A DNA stretch of 64,000 nt. It comes from Kitasatospora kifunensis. Lineage in GTDB: Bacteria > Actinomycetota > Actinomycetes > Streptomycetales > Streptomycetaceae. The DNA lies in assembly GCF_014203855.1 (NCBI RefSeq), contig NZ_JACHJV010000002.1, positions 806,001 through 870,000 on the forward strand, written 5' to 3'. The position numbers and the translations under genes were made by a program. Shown here piece after piece: positions 27,018 to 35,375 of the stretch; position 1 is the first letter of the stretch, and each line of letters starts with the position of its first letter. The notes below the pieces were generated by a model. The model did not search any database. It worked only from the letters and a program-made list of their open reading frames with translations, and was not told the DNA's origin.

Positions 27018-29849
27018 ATGAACGCACTTGTCCGCAATTACGTGGGACGTGAAACCGAGGTGACAGAACTGTCCCGGCTGGCGGCCTGCGCGGCGGCTGG
27101 GCGGGGACGTGCAGCTTTCATCCGCGGTGGACCTGGGCTCGGCAAGACCGCGCTGTTGGAACTGTGCGCCTCGATAGCACAGCGCCTGGGAATGCAGGTC
27201 CTGCACGGGAACACGGCAGAGTTGGAGGGACAGTTGCCGTTCGCGGCGGTGTCGACCTGCCTTGGCGTGACCGCTTTCTCCGCCGATCCCCGCCGGATGC
27301 AAGTTGCTGACGTCATGCGAGGCGCGGGCCGTTACGGGGTGCCCGGGTCGCTCGGCGGGAAAGGTGAGGCAGACTTCGCGACTGTGACAGCGTTTCTCGC
27401 CCTCGTCGACGACTTGTGTGCGCAGGGACCGGTCGCACTTCTCATTGACGACCTTCAGTGGGCGGACGCGGCGAGTGTGCTGGTGCTGCACCGGCTGGTG
27501 CGATCGGTGCACGAGCTTCCGCTCTGGATAGTCGGCACATACCGCCCAGGGCCCTGCGCCACCGACCTTCATCCGCTGACCCAGGCCAGCGGCGATCAAC
27601 GCAGCGTCAGCATCGAATTGCAGCACTTGGACACGCAGGCCACGTCCGCGATCACAGCCAGCCTGGTGAGCGGCGCACCAGGCTCCTCGCTGTCGGAGAT
27701 GGTCGACCGGGCTGCGGGAAACCCTCTGTATATCAAGGAGTTGGTAGCCGCCCTTCTCGCCGACGGCGCGATCGAGGTCCACGACGGCATTGCGGACCTC
27801 AACCCGGGAACACCCGTTCCGTCACTCACCTCGGTCATCACGCACCGATTGCGCTTTCTGTCCGACGAAGTGTTGCAAGCCTTGCGCGTCGCGGCAGTTC
27901 TTGGATCCCGCTGTACGGCCACTGACCTCGCAGCGGTGCTGGACATGCGCACGCACGATCTACTGCCCCTCCTCCAGGCAGCGCACACCGCCGGAGTTCT
28001 CCTGGATTCCGGGGGCCGGCTGCTCTTCCGCCACGACCTCATCCGTCACGTCCTCTACGACGCGATACCCGGCTCCGCGCGTGCCCTGCTACACCTCAGG
28101 GCAGCCCAAGCGTTGGCAACGACCGACGCGCCACTCGAACACATCGCCAATCACCTACTTCACTCGCCGCCGAGGGGCGGAGACTTCCTGGTGTCCTGGC
28201 TTCTGCAAGCAGCAGGACGACTCACGACACGAGCCCCAGAGCTGACCCTGACACTGCTCGACCAGGCCTTGGACCTGGTCGAAGCCGGCGATATGCGGTA
28301 CGCCTCCCTCCAGCTCCATCGCGCGGTGGCGCTGCTGTCATCCGGTCAGCTGGCCGAGGCCGAGGAAAGTGCCCGGCTCACTGTGGCCAGGACCACCGAC
28401 CCGATCCTGACCAGCTCGGCGCGATGGATCATCGTGCACGCGAGCTTTGCCCGCGGTCGACCTGACCGCGCGTTCACCGAGACAGGCCACGCCCGCAGCA
28501 GCCCAGTCGTCTCCTCGGCTGAGTCAATCCGGTTTCACGCCTTCGGGTCGCTCTGCCTACTCGCCATGGGCGACGTGGCCCAAGCCACTCGGGTCGCAGC
28601 CGAGGCCCAGCACGAAGCGGAACGGCACGGTGACGCAGGTGCTCTAGCACACTCGCTGTGCACTTTGGCCCTCAGCCGTTTCCGGAACACTCCCAACATC
28701 GAGTCGACGGCACTGCTGCTGCAGGCCTGCCAACTGGCCCCCGCGACCCTGCACCCTGCGGAGTCGTTGGGCCTGCAGCTCGGTCTGGCCAACTGCTACA
28801 TCGACCTGGACTGCGTGGATGACGCGCGGGGCACTGCCGCGGCAATCGGCCCCGTGGCGGAACGAACAGGAGGGGTATACCTACCGTGGTACTACCTCAC
28901 CTGTGCCTTGCTCGACTTCAACACAGGAAATTGGGACGACGCCCTCGCCCAAATCGAGGCCGGCCTCGAGGCGAGCGAGGCATTCGGCATGTCCCGAGCG
29001 CTGCGGGCCCTGGGGAGCTTGATCGCGCTGCACCGCGGTCAACGGCACTACTCCGACCTCGTTTCAGCCAATGCGACACGGGATCGCGGAACACTCGCCT
29101 GGTTCTACGAATACCTGTCGCTTTGGGCCAGCGCACTCATGGACGAGGTACAGGGCAACCCCAGACGAGCCTTCACACGCCTGTCCAGCGCATTCGACAA
29201 TGGAGTCGGCCACCTGCCCCCGCACACCGCCCTGGGTTCCCTTGGACCGAACCTGGTGCGCCTGGCCCTCGACCAGGGCCACAGGTCCTACGCGTGGCAC
29301 GTCAGCTCGGTCATCGAAGCCAGAGCAGAACCCATTGGCGGGCCTCACCAGCATGGAGACGCCTATCGATGCCAGGGGCTGATCACACACGACCCCGACC
29401 TGCTCGTGGAAGCCGCCCGTGTGTATCAGACCGCGCACCGACCTCTGTGGGAGGGGCATTGCTACGCCGACGCGGCTGAACAACTGGCTACTGATGGCCG
29501 TCTCGCAGACGCCCGCGCCATGCTCAACCGGGCCCTGGACATCTACGTGCGCCTGGGCGCCCAATGGGACGCCACCCAGGCGGCCGCCCGGCTGCGGGTC
29601 GTAGGAGTGCGCCGGGGCCCCCTCGGACCGCGCCGAGAGGCCCGCAGCGGCTGGGACTCGGTCACCGCCACCGAGCACATCGTCGCTCAACACGTCGCCG
29701 AAGGCTGCTCGAACCCCGAAATCGGCGGTCGCATGCGGATCTCACCACGAACGGTAGGCAGCCACGTATCCAGCCTCCTGAGGAAGCTGGGGCTGACCTC
29801 GCGCGTCGAGCTCGCCACGGAAGTCATCCGCCGGCAGCGCGAGCTCTGA
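27018..29849 (+). CDS. LAL-family (large ATP-binding LuxR) transcription regulator
   Basis: The 943-aa protein has an N-terminal AAA/STAND ATPase (Walker A GGPGLGKT at 37-44, Walker B VALLIDDLQWAD near 140), a long helical TPR-like middle and a C-terminal LuxR HTH (VTATEHIVAQHVAEGCSNPE, ISPRTVGSHVSSLLRKLGL). LAL proteins are typical pathway-specific activators in Streptomyces for antibiotic or sugar genes. Its stop overlaps the PadR start (TGATG at 29847-29851), so both regulators are co-translated. The target is not evident from context: a polysaccharide operon precedes it and an exosortase locus follows. Confidence 0.9.
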   Translation: MNALVRNYVGRETEVTELSRLAACAAAGRGRAAFIRGGPGLGKTALLELCASIAQRLGMQVLHGNTAELEGQLPFAAVSTCLGVTAFSADPRRMQVADVMRGAGRYGVPGSLGGKGEADFATVTAFLALVDDLCAQGPVALLIDDLQWADAASVLVLHRLVRSVHELPLWIVGTYRPGPCATDLHPLTQASGDQRSVSIELQHLDTQATSAITASLVSGAPGSSLSEMVDRAAGNPLYIKELVAALLADGAIEVHDGIADLNPGTPVPSLTSVITHRLRFLSDEVLQALRVAAVLGSRCTATDLAAVLDMRTHDLLPLLQAAHTAGVLLDSGGRLLFRHDLIRHVLYDAIPGSARALLHLRAAQALATTDAPLEHIANHLLHSPPRGGDFLVSWLLQAAGRLTTRAPELTLTLLDQALDLVEAGDMRYASLQLHRAVALLSSGQLAEAEESARLTVARTTDPILTSSARWIIVHASFARGRPDRAFTETGHARSSPVVSSAESIRFHAFGSLCLLAMGDVAQATRVAAEAQHEAERHGDAGALAHSLCTLALSRFRNTPNIESTALLLQACQLAPATLHPAESLGLQLGLANCYIDLDCVDDARGTAAAIGPVAERTGGVYLPWYYLTCALLDFNTGNWDDALAQIEAGLEASEAFGMSRALRALGSLIALHRGQRHYSDLVSANATRDRGTLAWFYEYLSLWASALMDEVQGNPRRAFTRLSSAFDNGVGHLPPHTALGSLGPNLVRLALDQGHRSYAWHVSSVIEARAEPIGGPHQHGDAYRCQGLITHDPDLLVEAARVYQTAHRPLWEGHCYADAAEQLATDGRLADARAMLNRALDIYVRLGAQWDATQAAARLRVVGVRRGPLGPRREARSGWDSVTATEHIVAQHVAEGCSNPEIGGRMRISPRTVGSHVSSLLRKLGLTSRVELATEVIRRQREL

Positions 29850-30229
29850 TGCTGGATTCCTCGAAAGCGATGGAGAACATGGTACCCGGCGGAACATACA
29901 AGGCGATGAGCCAACTACGACGCGGAGTCGTCGAGTACTGCGTGCTCGCACTCCTCTGGGACGACCGGCGTTACGGCGTGGAGATCCTCCGCGAGCTGGG
30001 AAAGGTAGACGCGATGGTCACCAGCGAGGGGACCATCTACCCGCTCCTGTCCAGGCTGCACCGCGACGCCCTGGTCGAGGCCGCCTGGCAGGAGTCGGCC
30101 GGCGGACCGCCACGCAAGTACTACGAACTGACTCCCGCCGGGAGACAGGCACTCGAGGAGTTCAGCGCCGCATGGCCCGAATTCAACGACGCTGTCCTGC
30201 ACTTCCTCAACAAGAACAAGACGCGCTGA
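29849..30229 (+). CDS. PadR-family transcription regulator
   Basis: The 126-aa protein has the PadR winged helix: VVEYCVLALLWDDRRYGVEI, TSEGTIYPLLSRLHRDALVE and GGPPRKYYELTPAGRQALEE. The short C-terminal helix makes it a subfamily-2 (short) PadR. PadR proteins are ligand-responsive repressors. ATG 29849 overlaps the LAL stop, and in-frame ATGs at 29870 and 29879 are possible alternatives. The coupling suggests joint control by or of the LAL protein. Confidence 0.85.
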   Translation: MLDSSKAMENMVPGGTYKAMSQLRRGVVEYCVLALLWDDRRYGVEILRELGKVDAMVTSEGTIYPLLSRLHRDALVEAAWQESAGGPPRKYYELTPAGRQALEEFSAAWPEFNDAVLHFLNKNKTR

Positions 30230-30317
30230 CCCATGACCAGAACATCCCCAACATCCTGGTCGAGGAGCGATTCCCAATCGGGTTTGTCAAGAACGGGGGT
30301 GACGGACGGTGAGTGGT

Positions 30318-30470
30318 TCAGGTCGCTGCGAGGTCACGCTGGGGCGGCTCAGTGGTGAAGGTGTGACGGTCGCGTATCAGAGCCCACAGGACATCGAGGT
30401 GGCGGCGGGCGAGGGCGAGGACAGCTTGCTTGTGGGATTTGCCCTCGTAGAAGGTCCTGGAGGTGGGCAG
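30318..30470 (-). pseudogene. IS110-family transposase, extreme C-terminal remnant
   Basis: The minus strand encodes YEGKSHKQAVLALARRHLDV followed by LWALIRDRHTF and a stop, the usual end of IS110-type transposases. Nothing upstream continues the protein. Confidence 0.7.
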
Positions 30471-30790
30471 CTGCCTGCGGGTGCCGCTCGATCCTGATCG
30501 GACGTCATCGCCGTTAAATCCGCCGCGAGTTCCTGTACTCCCTGCGCGAGCGCGGCCTGGCCGGGGCCCTGGTTGGTCATCGCCAACCGGGATCCGCAGG
30601 GCCATGCTCGCAGCCGCCTACCGGAGCTGTCGCCTTCACGGGGAAGTGAGGCCGTTCGTGGACGCGGGCGACCGCTGTGAAACGCGTCTTCGCGTCATGA
30701 GCTCGGTCTCTTCCTCTCTTGGAGAAAGGAGGGCTGCGGCGCGACTGCCGAAAGCCGCCTCGTCAAGAGTCCACCAGGAGAAGGGTTGAG
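30471..30790. other. Intergenic region upstream of collapsed surface-protein gene
   Basis: No coding frame is recognised. The last 60 bases contain a Shine-Dalgarno-like AGAAGGG ahead of ATG 30791 that matches the leader of the intact gene at 44945 (AAGGGTGAGATGAA), so this is probably its former promoter and leader. Confidence 0.4.
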
Positions 30791-31129
30791 ATGAAGCGCA
30801 CTCATCTGGACGGTTGGCATGGGGCGGTGACGGTGCCCGGAGTAGAACGCACGTTCACGCCCAGCGCCACGCGTAGGGTGGCCGCTCTGTTCGTGGTGGC
30901 AGCGGCAACTGTGTCGTGGGTCGGCGCTTGATCACCCCAGCGCTGGCAGCGACGCCGGACTCGGCGAAGCACGCGGTCCACGTGCGGACCGCGAGCGCGC
31001 CGGCGGCTCCGCGCGCCCAGGTGCGTACCACTCCTGGCGCCGATGGCCGACCCCACCGTCGCGGCCATCGCCGCCCCGCTCGCACTCAGCGCCATCATGC
31101 TCTGGTGACGCCGCACGAACAGCCTCTGA
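30791..31129 (+). pseudogene. Collapsed surface-protein gene: DUF11-protein N-terminus joined to an exosortase tag
   Basis: The first 46 residues (MKRTHLDGW, ATRRVAALFVVAAATVSW) parallel the start of the DUF11 protein at 44945. After TGA 30929 the next frame continues ITPALAATPDSAKHAVHVRT and AAPRAQVRTTPGA, matching the 44945 protein through its PRAQLRTNPGT. Then, in a third frame, APMADPTVAAIAAPLALSAI and MLW, a stop and RRTNSL match the VPMIDP, helix and Arg tag of the anchor proteins. At least two frameshifts and a large internal deletion have removed the body. It sits upstream of exosortase 2, where a substrate gene would be expected. Confidence 0.7.
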
Positions 31130-31173
31130 TCGTCGGCGACTGATGTGAGCCGAGGCCGATTCGGCAGGAGGAC

Positions 31174-31400
31174 ATGGTGGTTGCAGAGTCGGGTCGGCCG
31201 GGCATGGCCGGCACTGCCAGGATCCTGCACGGTCATCTCCCAACGGGGCGCCGCGACATCATCGGCCCCGGCAAGGTCCGCTCACTGGTGGAGCAGACCT
31301 TCACCTCTCTCCACCAGTTCAAGCGCCTCGCCATCAAGGCGAAACGCGCGCCTGCGGAAAGGGCACTCGACGCGTCGACCACGTCGCCCGCGCACCGATA
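31174..31400 (+). pseudogene. IS5-family transposase C-terminal scrap
   Basis: One frame contains GPGKVRSLVEQTFTSLHQFK and RLAIKAKR, the end region of IS5-group transposases (VEQTFALLHQFKRLA). No other part is present. It lies between the pseudogene and the mini-protein gene. Confidence 0.6.
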
Positions 31401-31442
31401 CGAGCATGCACGGACATGCTGCCCAAAATCCAGGAGGAATCG

Positions 31443-31598
31443 ATGTACAGAAGGCCACCAGGCTTGATTGGAGCAGGCGGTCTTGCCGCGACCGGAATGC
31501 CGAATGCTTTCCTCTATGTCGGTATTTCCGCCGTACTTTTCCTGATCGGATTATTCCTGTACAGGATCGCTTATCTGTCGAAGCGTGACCGCCGGTGA
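31443..31598 (+). CDS. 51-aa membrane mini-protein with LAATG motif
   Basis: ATG 31443 follows AGGAGG (31432-31437) by 5 bases, a strong ribosome binding site. The product is almost only a sorting-signal-like module: MYRRPPGLIGAGG, then LAATG at residues 14-18, a helix (AFLYVGISAVLFLIGLFLYR) and the tail LSKRDRR. LAxTG is the motif used by class E sortases of Streptomyces. There is no signal peptide or passenger domain, so it may be a small membrane protein rather than a sorted one. Its stop overlaps the exosortase start (GTGA at 31595-31598), so the two are translationally coupled. A related intact mini-gene is at 47358 and a relic at 9328. Confidence 0.75.
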   Translation: MYRRPPGLIGAGGLAATGMPNAFLYVGISAVLFLIGLFLYRIAYLSKRDRR

Positions 31599-32164
31599 TC
31601 GACATTGCCGGTGGTCCCAGTGCTGCTCGGCCCGCGACGCGCCCTCGCCCGGGTGCGCTGCGGATCTGCGTGGCCGGCGCGATGGTGTGCGCGGTGCTCG
31701 TGGCGGTGATCCAGCAGGCCTGGTACCGCGGCGTCGAAGCCGCGGTGGCGGGAAGGACCGCGCATGATCTGTTCGGCTGCGGTGTCTCCGTGGTCCGCAG
31801 CGCGCAGACATTCTTCTTCGAGTTCCACGCCGACCGGTTCAGCTACCTGGGACTGGACGTGTCGCTGGGCTGCAGCAGCCTGCTGCTCATCGTGCCGGTC
31901 GTGGGGGTAACCGCCGTACTCGTCGTGGTCAGCCGGATCAGCCTGCTCCGACTGACCGTAGCGCTCGCCGCCACCGTGGCAGTCGTCGTGGCGGTCAACA
32001 TGCTGCGCCTGCTGGCCATCGTGTATTTCGTGAATGCCTGGGGACTGGAGGCAGGCTTCGGCTGGTCCCACACATTCCTTGGTTCCCTGCTCGCCTTGGC
32101 CGGTATCTCATCAGCGGCGTTCCTGTACTGCCGCCTGGTGTACGGCGCCGGCGCCCGTTCGTGA
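31595..32164 (+). CDS. Exosortase/archaeosortase family protein (copy 2)
   Basis: The 189-aa multi-pass protein has C93 (SLGCSSLLLI), R138 (NMLRLLAIVYF) and H159 (GWSHTFLGS), the family catalytic trio in the expected order. The start is GTG 31595, overlapping the mini-protein stop. It is only distantly similar to the copy at 10873 outside the motifs, so this is not a recent tandem duplication. Downstream, after 29 bases, is a GT2. The tagged proteins of this locus (38811) are its most obvious substrates. Confidence 0.85.
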   Translation: MIDIAGGPSAARPATRPRPGALRICVAGAMVCAVLVAVIQQAWYRGVEAAVAGRTAHDLFGCGVSVVRSAQTFFFEFHADRFSYLGLDVSLGCSSLLLIVPVVGVTAVLVVVSRISLLRLTVALAATVAVVVAVNMLRLLAIVYFVNAWGLEAGFGWSHTFLGSLLALAGISSAAFLYCRLVYGAGARS

Positions 32165-32193
32165 GAAGGACACACTGAGAGGAGGCTCGTGCC

Positions 32194-33594
32194 GTGAGTG
32201 CGCTCGAGGTCTGTATCGTCGCTTCATTGCTGCTGGGATTAGGATTCCTGTGGTACGTCGCCGTATTGGTCTTCGTGTATCTGCGAGCCACTCCGGACAC
32301 GCCGGCCGATCCGGGCGTTTTCACTTGGCACTTCTTGCTGCCCTGCCGCGATGAGGCCGCAGTGATCGGCGAGACTCTCGACTACCTGCGCAGCACGTTC
32401 CCGCAGGCTGTGTGCTGGGTGGTGGACGACGACTCACGCGATGCGACCGCCTCGATCGTCGCTGACATCGGCCAGACGGATCCGGCGGTGCGGCTGGTCA
32501 GGCGCCGTATGCCCCACGCCCGCAGCGGAAAAGGCGATGCACTCAATGCCGGCTACCGCGCACTGTGTACAGAGCTGGAGGCCGCGACCGATCGCGAGTC
32601 GGTCATCGTCTGCGTCGTGGATGCCGACGGGCGCCCCTCGGCCGGTCTGCTTCGGGTGTGCGCAGGTTCTCGTCTCTTCGGCGACGCGACGACCGGCGCG
32701 GCTCAAGTCGAGGTCCGCATGGCAAACCGCGGCGAAAGCAGGCCCCTGCCCGGCCGGGGCACGGTCACCAACCTCGCCGCAGGGCTCCTGGCCCGGCTGC
32801 AGGACATCGAATTCCGTTGCCCGATCTCCGCAATGCAAATGCTACGCGCACGCAGCCATACGGTGAACCTGGGCGGCAACGGACAGCTTGTGCGCCTGAG
32901 CGCCCTCGACGCACTGGCCGGTGGCGCCGCCGCGCCCTGGGGCAACGCCTTGTTGGAAGACTTTGAAATCGGGCTTCGGCTCATGCTTGCCGGCCTGCGC
33001 ATCGTCTACACGACCGGCGCCTGGGTCGACCAGGAGGGCCTGTGGAGCCTGCGCACGCTGCTGGTGCAGCGCACTCGCTGGGCCCAGGGTTCCCTGCAGT
33101 GCCTGCGCTACCTCCCGCAGATCTGGAAGAGCGCCAACTTCACGAACAGCGGGCTGTTCGAAGTCACCTACTTCATCGTCCAACCCTGGCTGCAAGTGGT
33201 CGGTACAGTCGTCTATCCGGTGCCACTGCTTGTATTCATCGACAACGCGGTCCACTTTCCCGCTTTTACCGAGGCGTTCCTGTACAACGGCGGCGCGGCA
33301 ATGCTGCTGCTCTACCTTGTGATCGGCGTCGGTGAATTCGCCATCTGGGGTTTCATCTACCGTCAGCGCTGTGAAAGACACCTCTCACGGCGCCATGCAC
33401 TGGTGATCGGCCTGGGGATGACCGCCTATGCCTGGCTGAGCTACGTCATCGCCTGGCGGGCGGTCGCCCGCGTCGTCAGCGGGCGCACCGCCTGGCCCAA
33501 AACCCCGCGCAACGCCGAGCTGCTCCGCCTCCAAACCCTCCCGGGCACGTCGCTCGCCGTCGGGAAATCCATGGCCTCGCGTCTGCCCGAGTAG
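32194..33594 (+). CDS. Membrane glycosyltransferase family 2, exosortase-linked (copy 2)
   Basis: The 466-aa protein has an N-terminal helix (residues 8-30), GT2 core motifs DDD at 78-80, DAD at 143-145, ED at 255-256 and QRTRW at 292-296, and C-terminal helices. It is a clear paralogue of the gene at 9500 (shared GKGDALNAGY/GKGPALNAGF, LGGNGQ, VDQxGL). Gene order differs: here the exosortase comes first. The GTG start lies 8 bases after GAGGAGG. A polysaccharide or glycolipid product is expected; the sugar is unknown. Confidence 0.9.
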   Translation: MSALEVCIVASLLLGLGFLWYVAVLVFVYLRATPDTPADPGVFTWHFLLPCRDEAAVIGETLDYLRSTFPQAVCWVVDDDSRDATASIVADIGQTDPAVRLVRRRMPHARSGKGDALNAGYRALCTELEAATDRESVIVCVVDADGRPSAGLLRVCAGSRLFGDATTGAAQVEVRMANRGESRPLPGRGTVTNLAAGLLARLQDIEFRCPISAMQMLRARSHTVNLGGNGQLVRLSALDALAGGAAAPWGNALLEDFEIGLRLMLAGLRIVYTTGAWVDQEGLWSLRTLLVQRTRWAQGSLQCLRYLPQIWKSANFTNSGLFEVTYFIVQPWLQVVGTVVYPVPLLVFIDNAVHFPAFTEAFLYNGGAAMLLLYLVIGVGEFAIWGFIYRQRCERHLSRRHALVIGLGMTAYAWLSYVIAWRAVARVVSGRTAWPKTPRNAELLRLQTLPGTSLAVGKSMASRLPE

Positions 33595-33802
33595 ATTTCA
33601 CACACGAGCGTCAGTTGTACGGTGCGAGCCGCCACGTGCCTGCCCCGAGCCGACGGATCGGCCGACGTCTGCAGCCTTCGACACGCCGCACCGGCGGCCC
33701 CCAACGGACAGCGACCCCCAGCCCGCCGGCGGGCCACCTGCGGCCGAGGCATCCACCCAAGAGGCACCCACGCCCTGCCCACCCGATGTGAATGAGCAAG
33801 TG

Positions 33803-34645
33803 ATGAGTGAGAAGGACCAAGAAGGCAAGCGCAGCGCCCGAGAACGGATGCACCAGGAGCGAGCCGCCCGACAAGCAAGACTCAAGCGCAACAAGCGGTT
33901 TCTGATCGCAGGCTCGGTCCTCATGACCATCGCGGTCACGGTCGGCGTCGGGGCCTACGCCCGGACCCGGCACGCCAAACCACAGGGCCCGGTGACGGCG
34001 CCGGCCGGCGCCATCGGGCCCGAAGGCCTGGTGGTCACAGACGGTTCGGCCGATGCCCCCTCCACCCTGACCGTCTACGAGGACCCGCGCTGCCCGGCCT
34101 GCGGCCAGTTCGAGAAGCAGTTCGTCACCACCGTCAACCAGCTCGAGGACCAGGGCAAGCTGCGTGGGAACTACCACCTGGTCTCCTTCATCGACCGGCA
34201 CGGCAACGGCAGCGGCTCCAAGAACGCGGCCAACGCGCTCGCCTGTGCCCAGGACGCCGGCCACTTCCGGGCCTTTCACGACGTGCTCTACAAGAACCAG
34301 CCCCCCGAGACCACCGACCCCTGGGCGGACCGGGCCAAACTGCTCGACCTGGCCAAGCAAGTGCAGGGCCTTGACAGTGCGACGTTCGAAAGCTGTGTCG
34401 GGAGCAACCGCTACGGAGGCTGGGTATCGGCGAACCAGCAGGACTTCGACAAGACCGGCTACTCCTCCACCCCCACCCTCCTGCTCAACGGCAAGCCGAT
34501 CTACCCGAAGAACGGCGACGAGAAGATCTCGCCCGACAGCCTGGTGAAATGGGTCGACTCGGCAAACGAGGGCAAGACGACCGGCGTCACCACCCCGCCG
34601 CCCGCGGCGAGTCCCACCGCAAACGCTGAGACGTCATCACCGTAG
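33803..34645 (+). CDS. DsbA-family thioredoxin-fold protein, membrane anchored
   Basis: The 280-aa protein has a charged N-terminus (MSEKDQEGKRSARERMHQER), one membrane helix (32-52) and a DsbA/DSBA-like thioredoxin domain with active site CPAC at 97-100 and a cis-Pro region near STPTLLLNG. A Thr/Pro/Ala-rich tail follows. MSEK is the usual start of Streptomyces homologues, so ATG 33803 is preferred over GTG 33788. It oxidises cysteines of exported proteins and is reoxidised by VKOR-type partners (gene at 13351). It lies between exosortase 2 and the large Cys-containing surface protein. Confidence 0.85.
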   Translation: MSEKDQEGKRSARERMHQERAARQARLKRNKRFLIAGSVLMTIAVTVGVGAYARTRHAKPQGPVTAPAGAIGPEGLVVTDGSADAPSTLTVYEDPRCPACGQFEKQFVTTVNQLEDQGKLRGNYHLVSFIDRHGNGSGSKNAANALACAQDAGHFRAFHDVLYKNQPPETTDPWADRAKLLDLAKQVQGLDSATFESCVGSNRYGGWVSANQQDFDKTGYSSTPTLLLNGKPIYPKNGDEKISPDSLVKWVDSANEGKTTGVTTPPPAASPTANAETSSP

Positions 34646-35375
34646 CCTGCCCGGCAGGCGCGGTGGGTCCGGACCTTCCTCGGAACGCCTTGGCAGACGC
34701 CGCGCCAGATGCGCCACCAGTTGCCGACCCGCACGACGTCGGGCGAGCCCCGGCACACGGCCTCGCCGTGAGGAGCCGCAGCCACCCCCGGCACGGCACC
34801 TGGAAGCCAAGGTGCCCGCACAGCCACGCTTCGGGACCCGGTTCGGAACGCGGCCCGGCCGGCCAACTCGGCTACCGCACCAGTGAATCGGGTCACCCAC
34901 GCGCCGAGGCCGACGAGTTCCTCTCGCACCGTAGGAAGCCGCCACGGACCGGCACCGGTAATCGGGCGAAGCGGCGACAGGCAGACGATCCCCGCCGGCG
35001 ATCACACTCCCGAGCGGTCCACCCTGCCGGGCAGCGGCACAGAGTCCACCGGCTCGCGCGTTCGGGTGCAGTATGACCTCCGCTGCGCCATAGCCTGCCG
35101 CTTCCCCACTCCTGCTCTATGGGCCCGTGACAACACGCGAACCCCATGCCAGCTGATCAGCCGTCGGACCACACGCGTTCACCGCCCGTTCGGCCACGAG
35201 CGGCTCACCCTGCCAAGTGGCGACTGAAGGGCTCACGGGTCGAGGTCTGTGCGGCGCGGCGCACGACGCGTGTGTCGCTGCCGGCACCCCGGGCCAGCCG
35301 GGCGCGTACCACGAGTTCGGCCGGGAGGCCCGTGATTCCTGATCGTCGCGCTGGCGGCGGTCCACGAGAAGGGTG
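34646..35375. other. Intergenic region upstream of giant surface protein
   Basis: No gene is recognised in either strand. A short perfect inverted repeat (GCCTGCC, C, GGCAGGC) at 34645-34659 overlaps the DsbA-like gene stop and may act as a weak terminator. The 200 bases before 35376 probably hold the promoter. Confidence 0.4.

Noticed and set aside
30471..30790. Possible tRNA or structured RNA in the regulator-exosortase gap
   Set aside because: No cloverleaf-like set of arms or CCA end could be found by eye.
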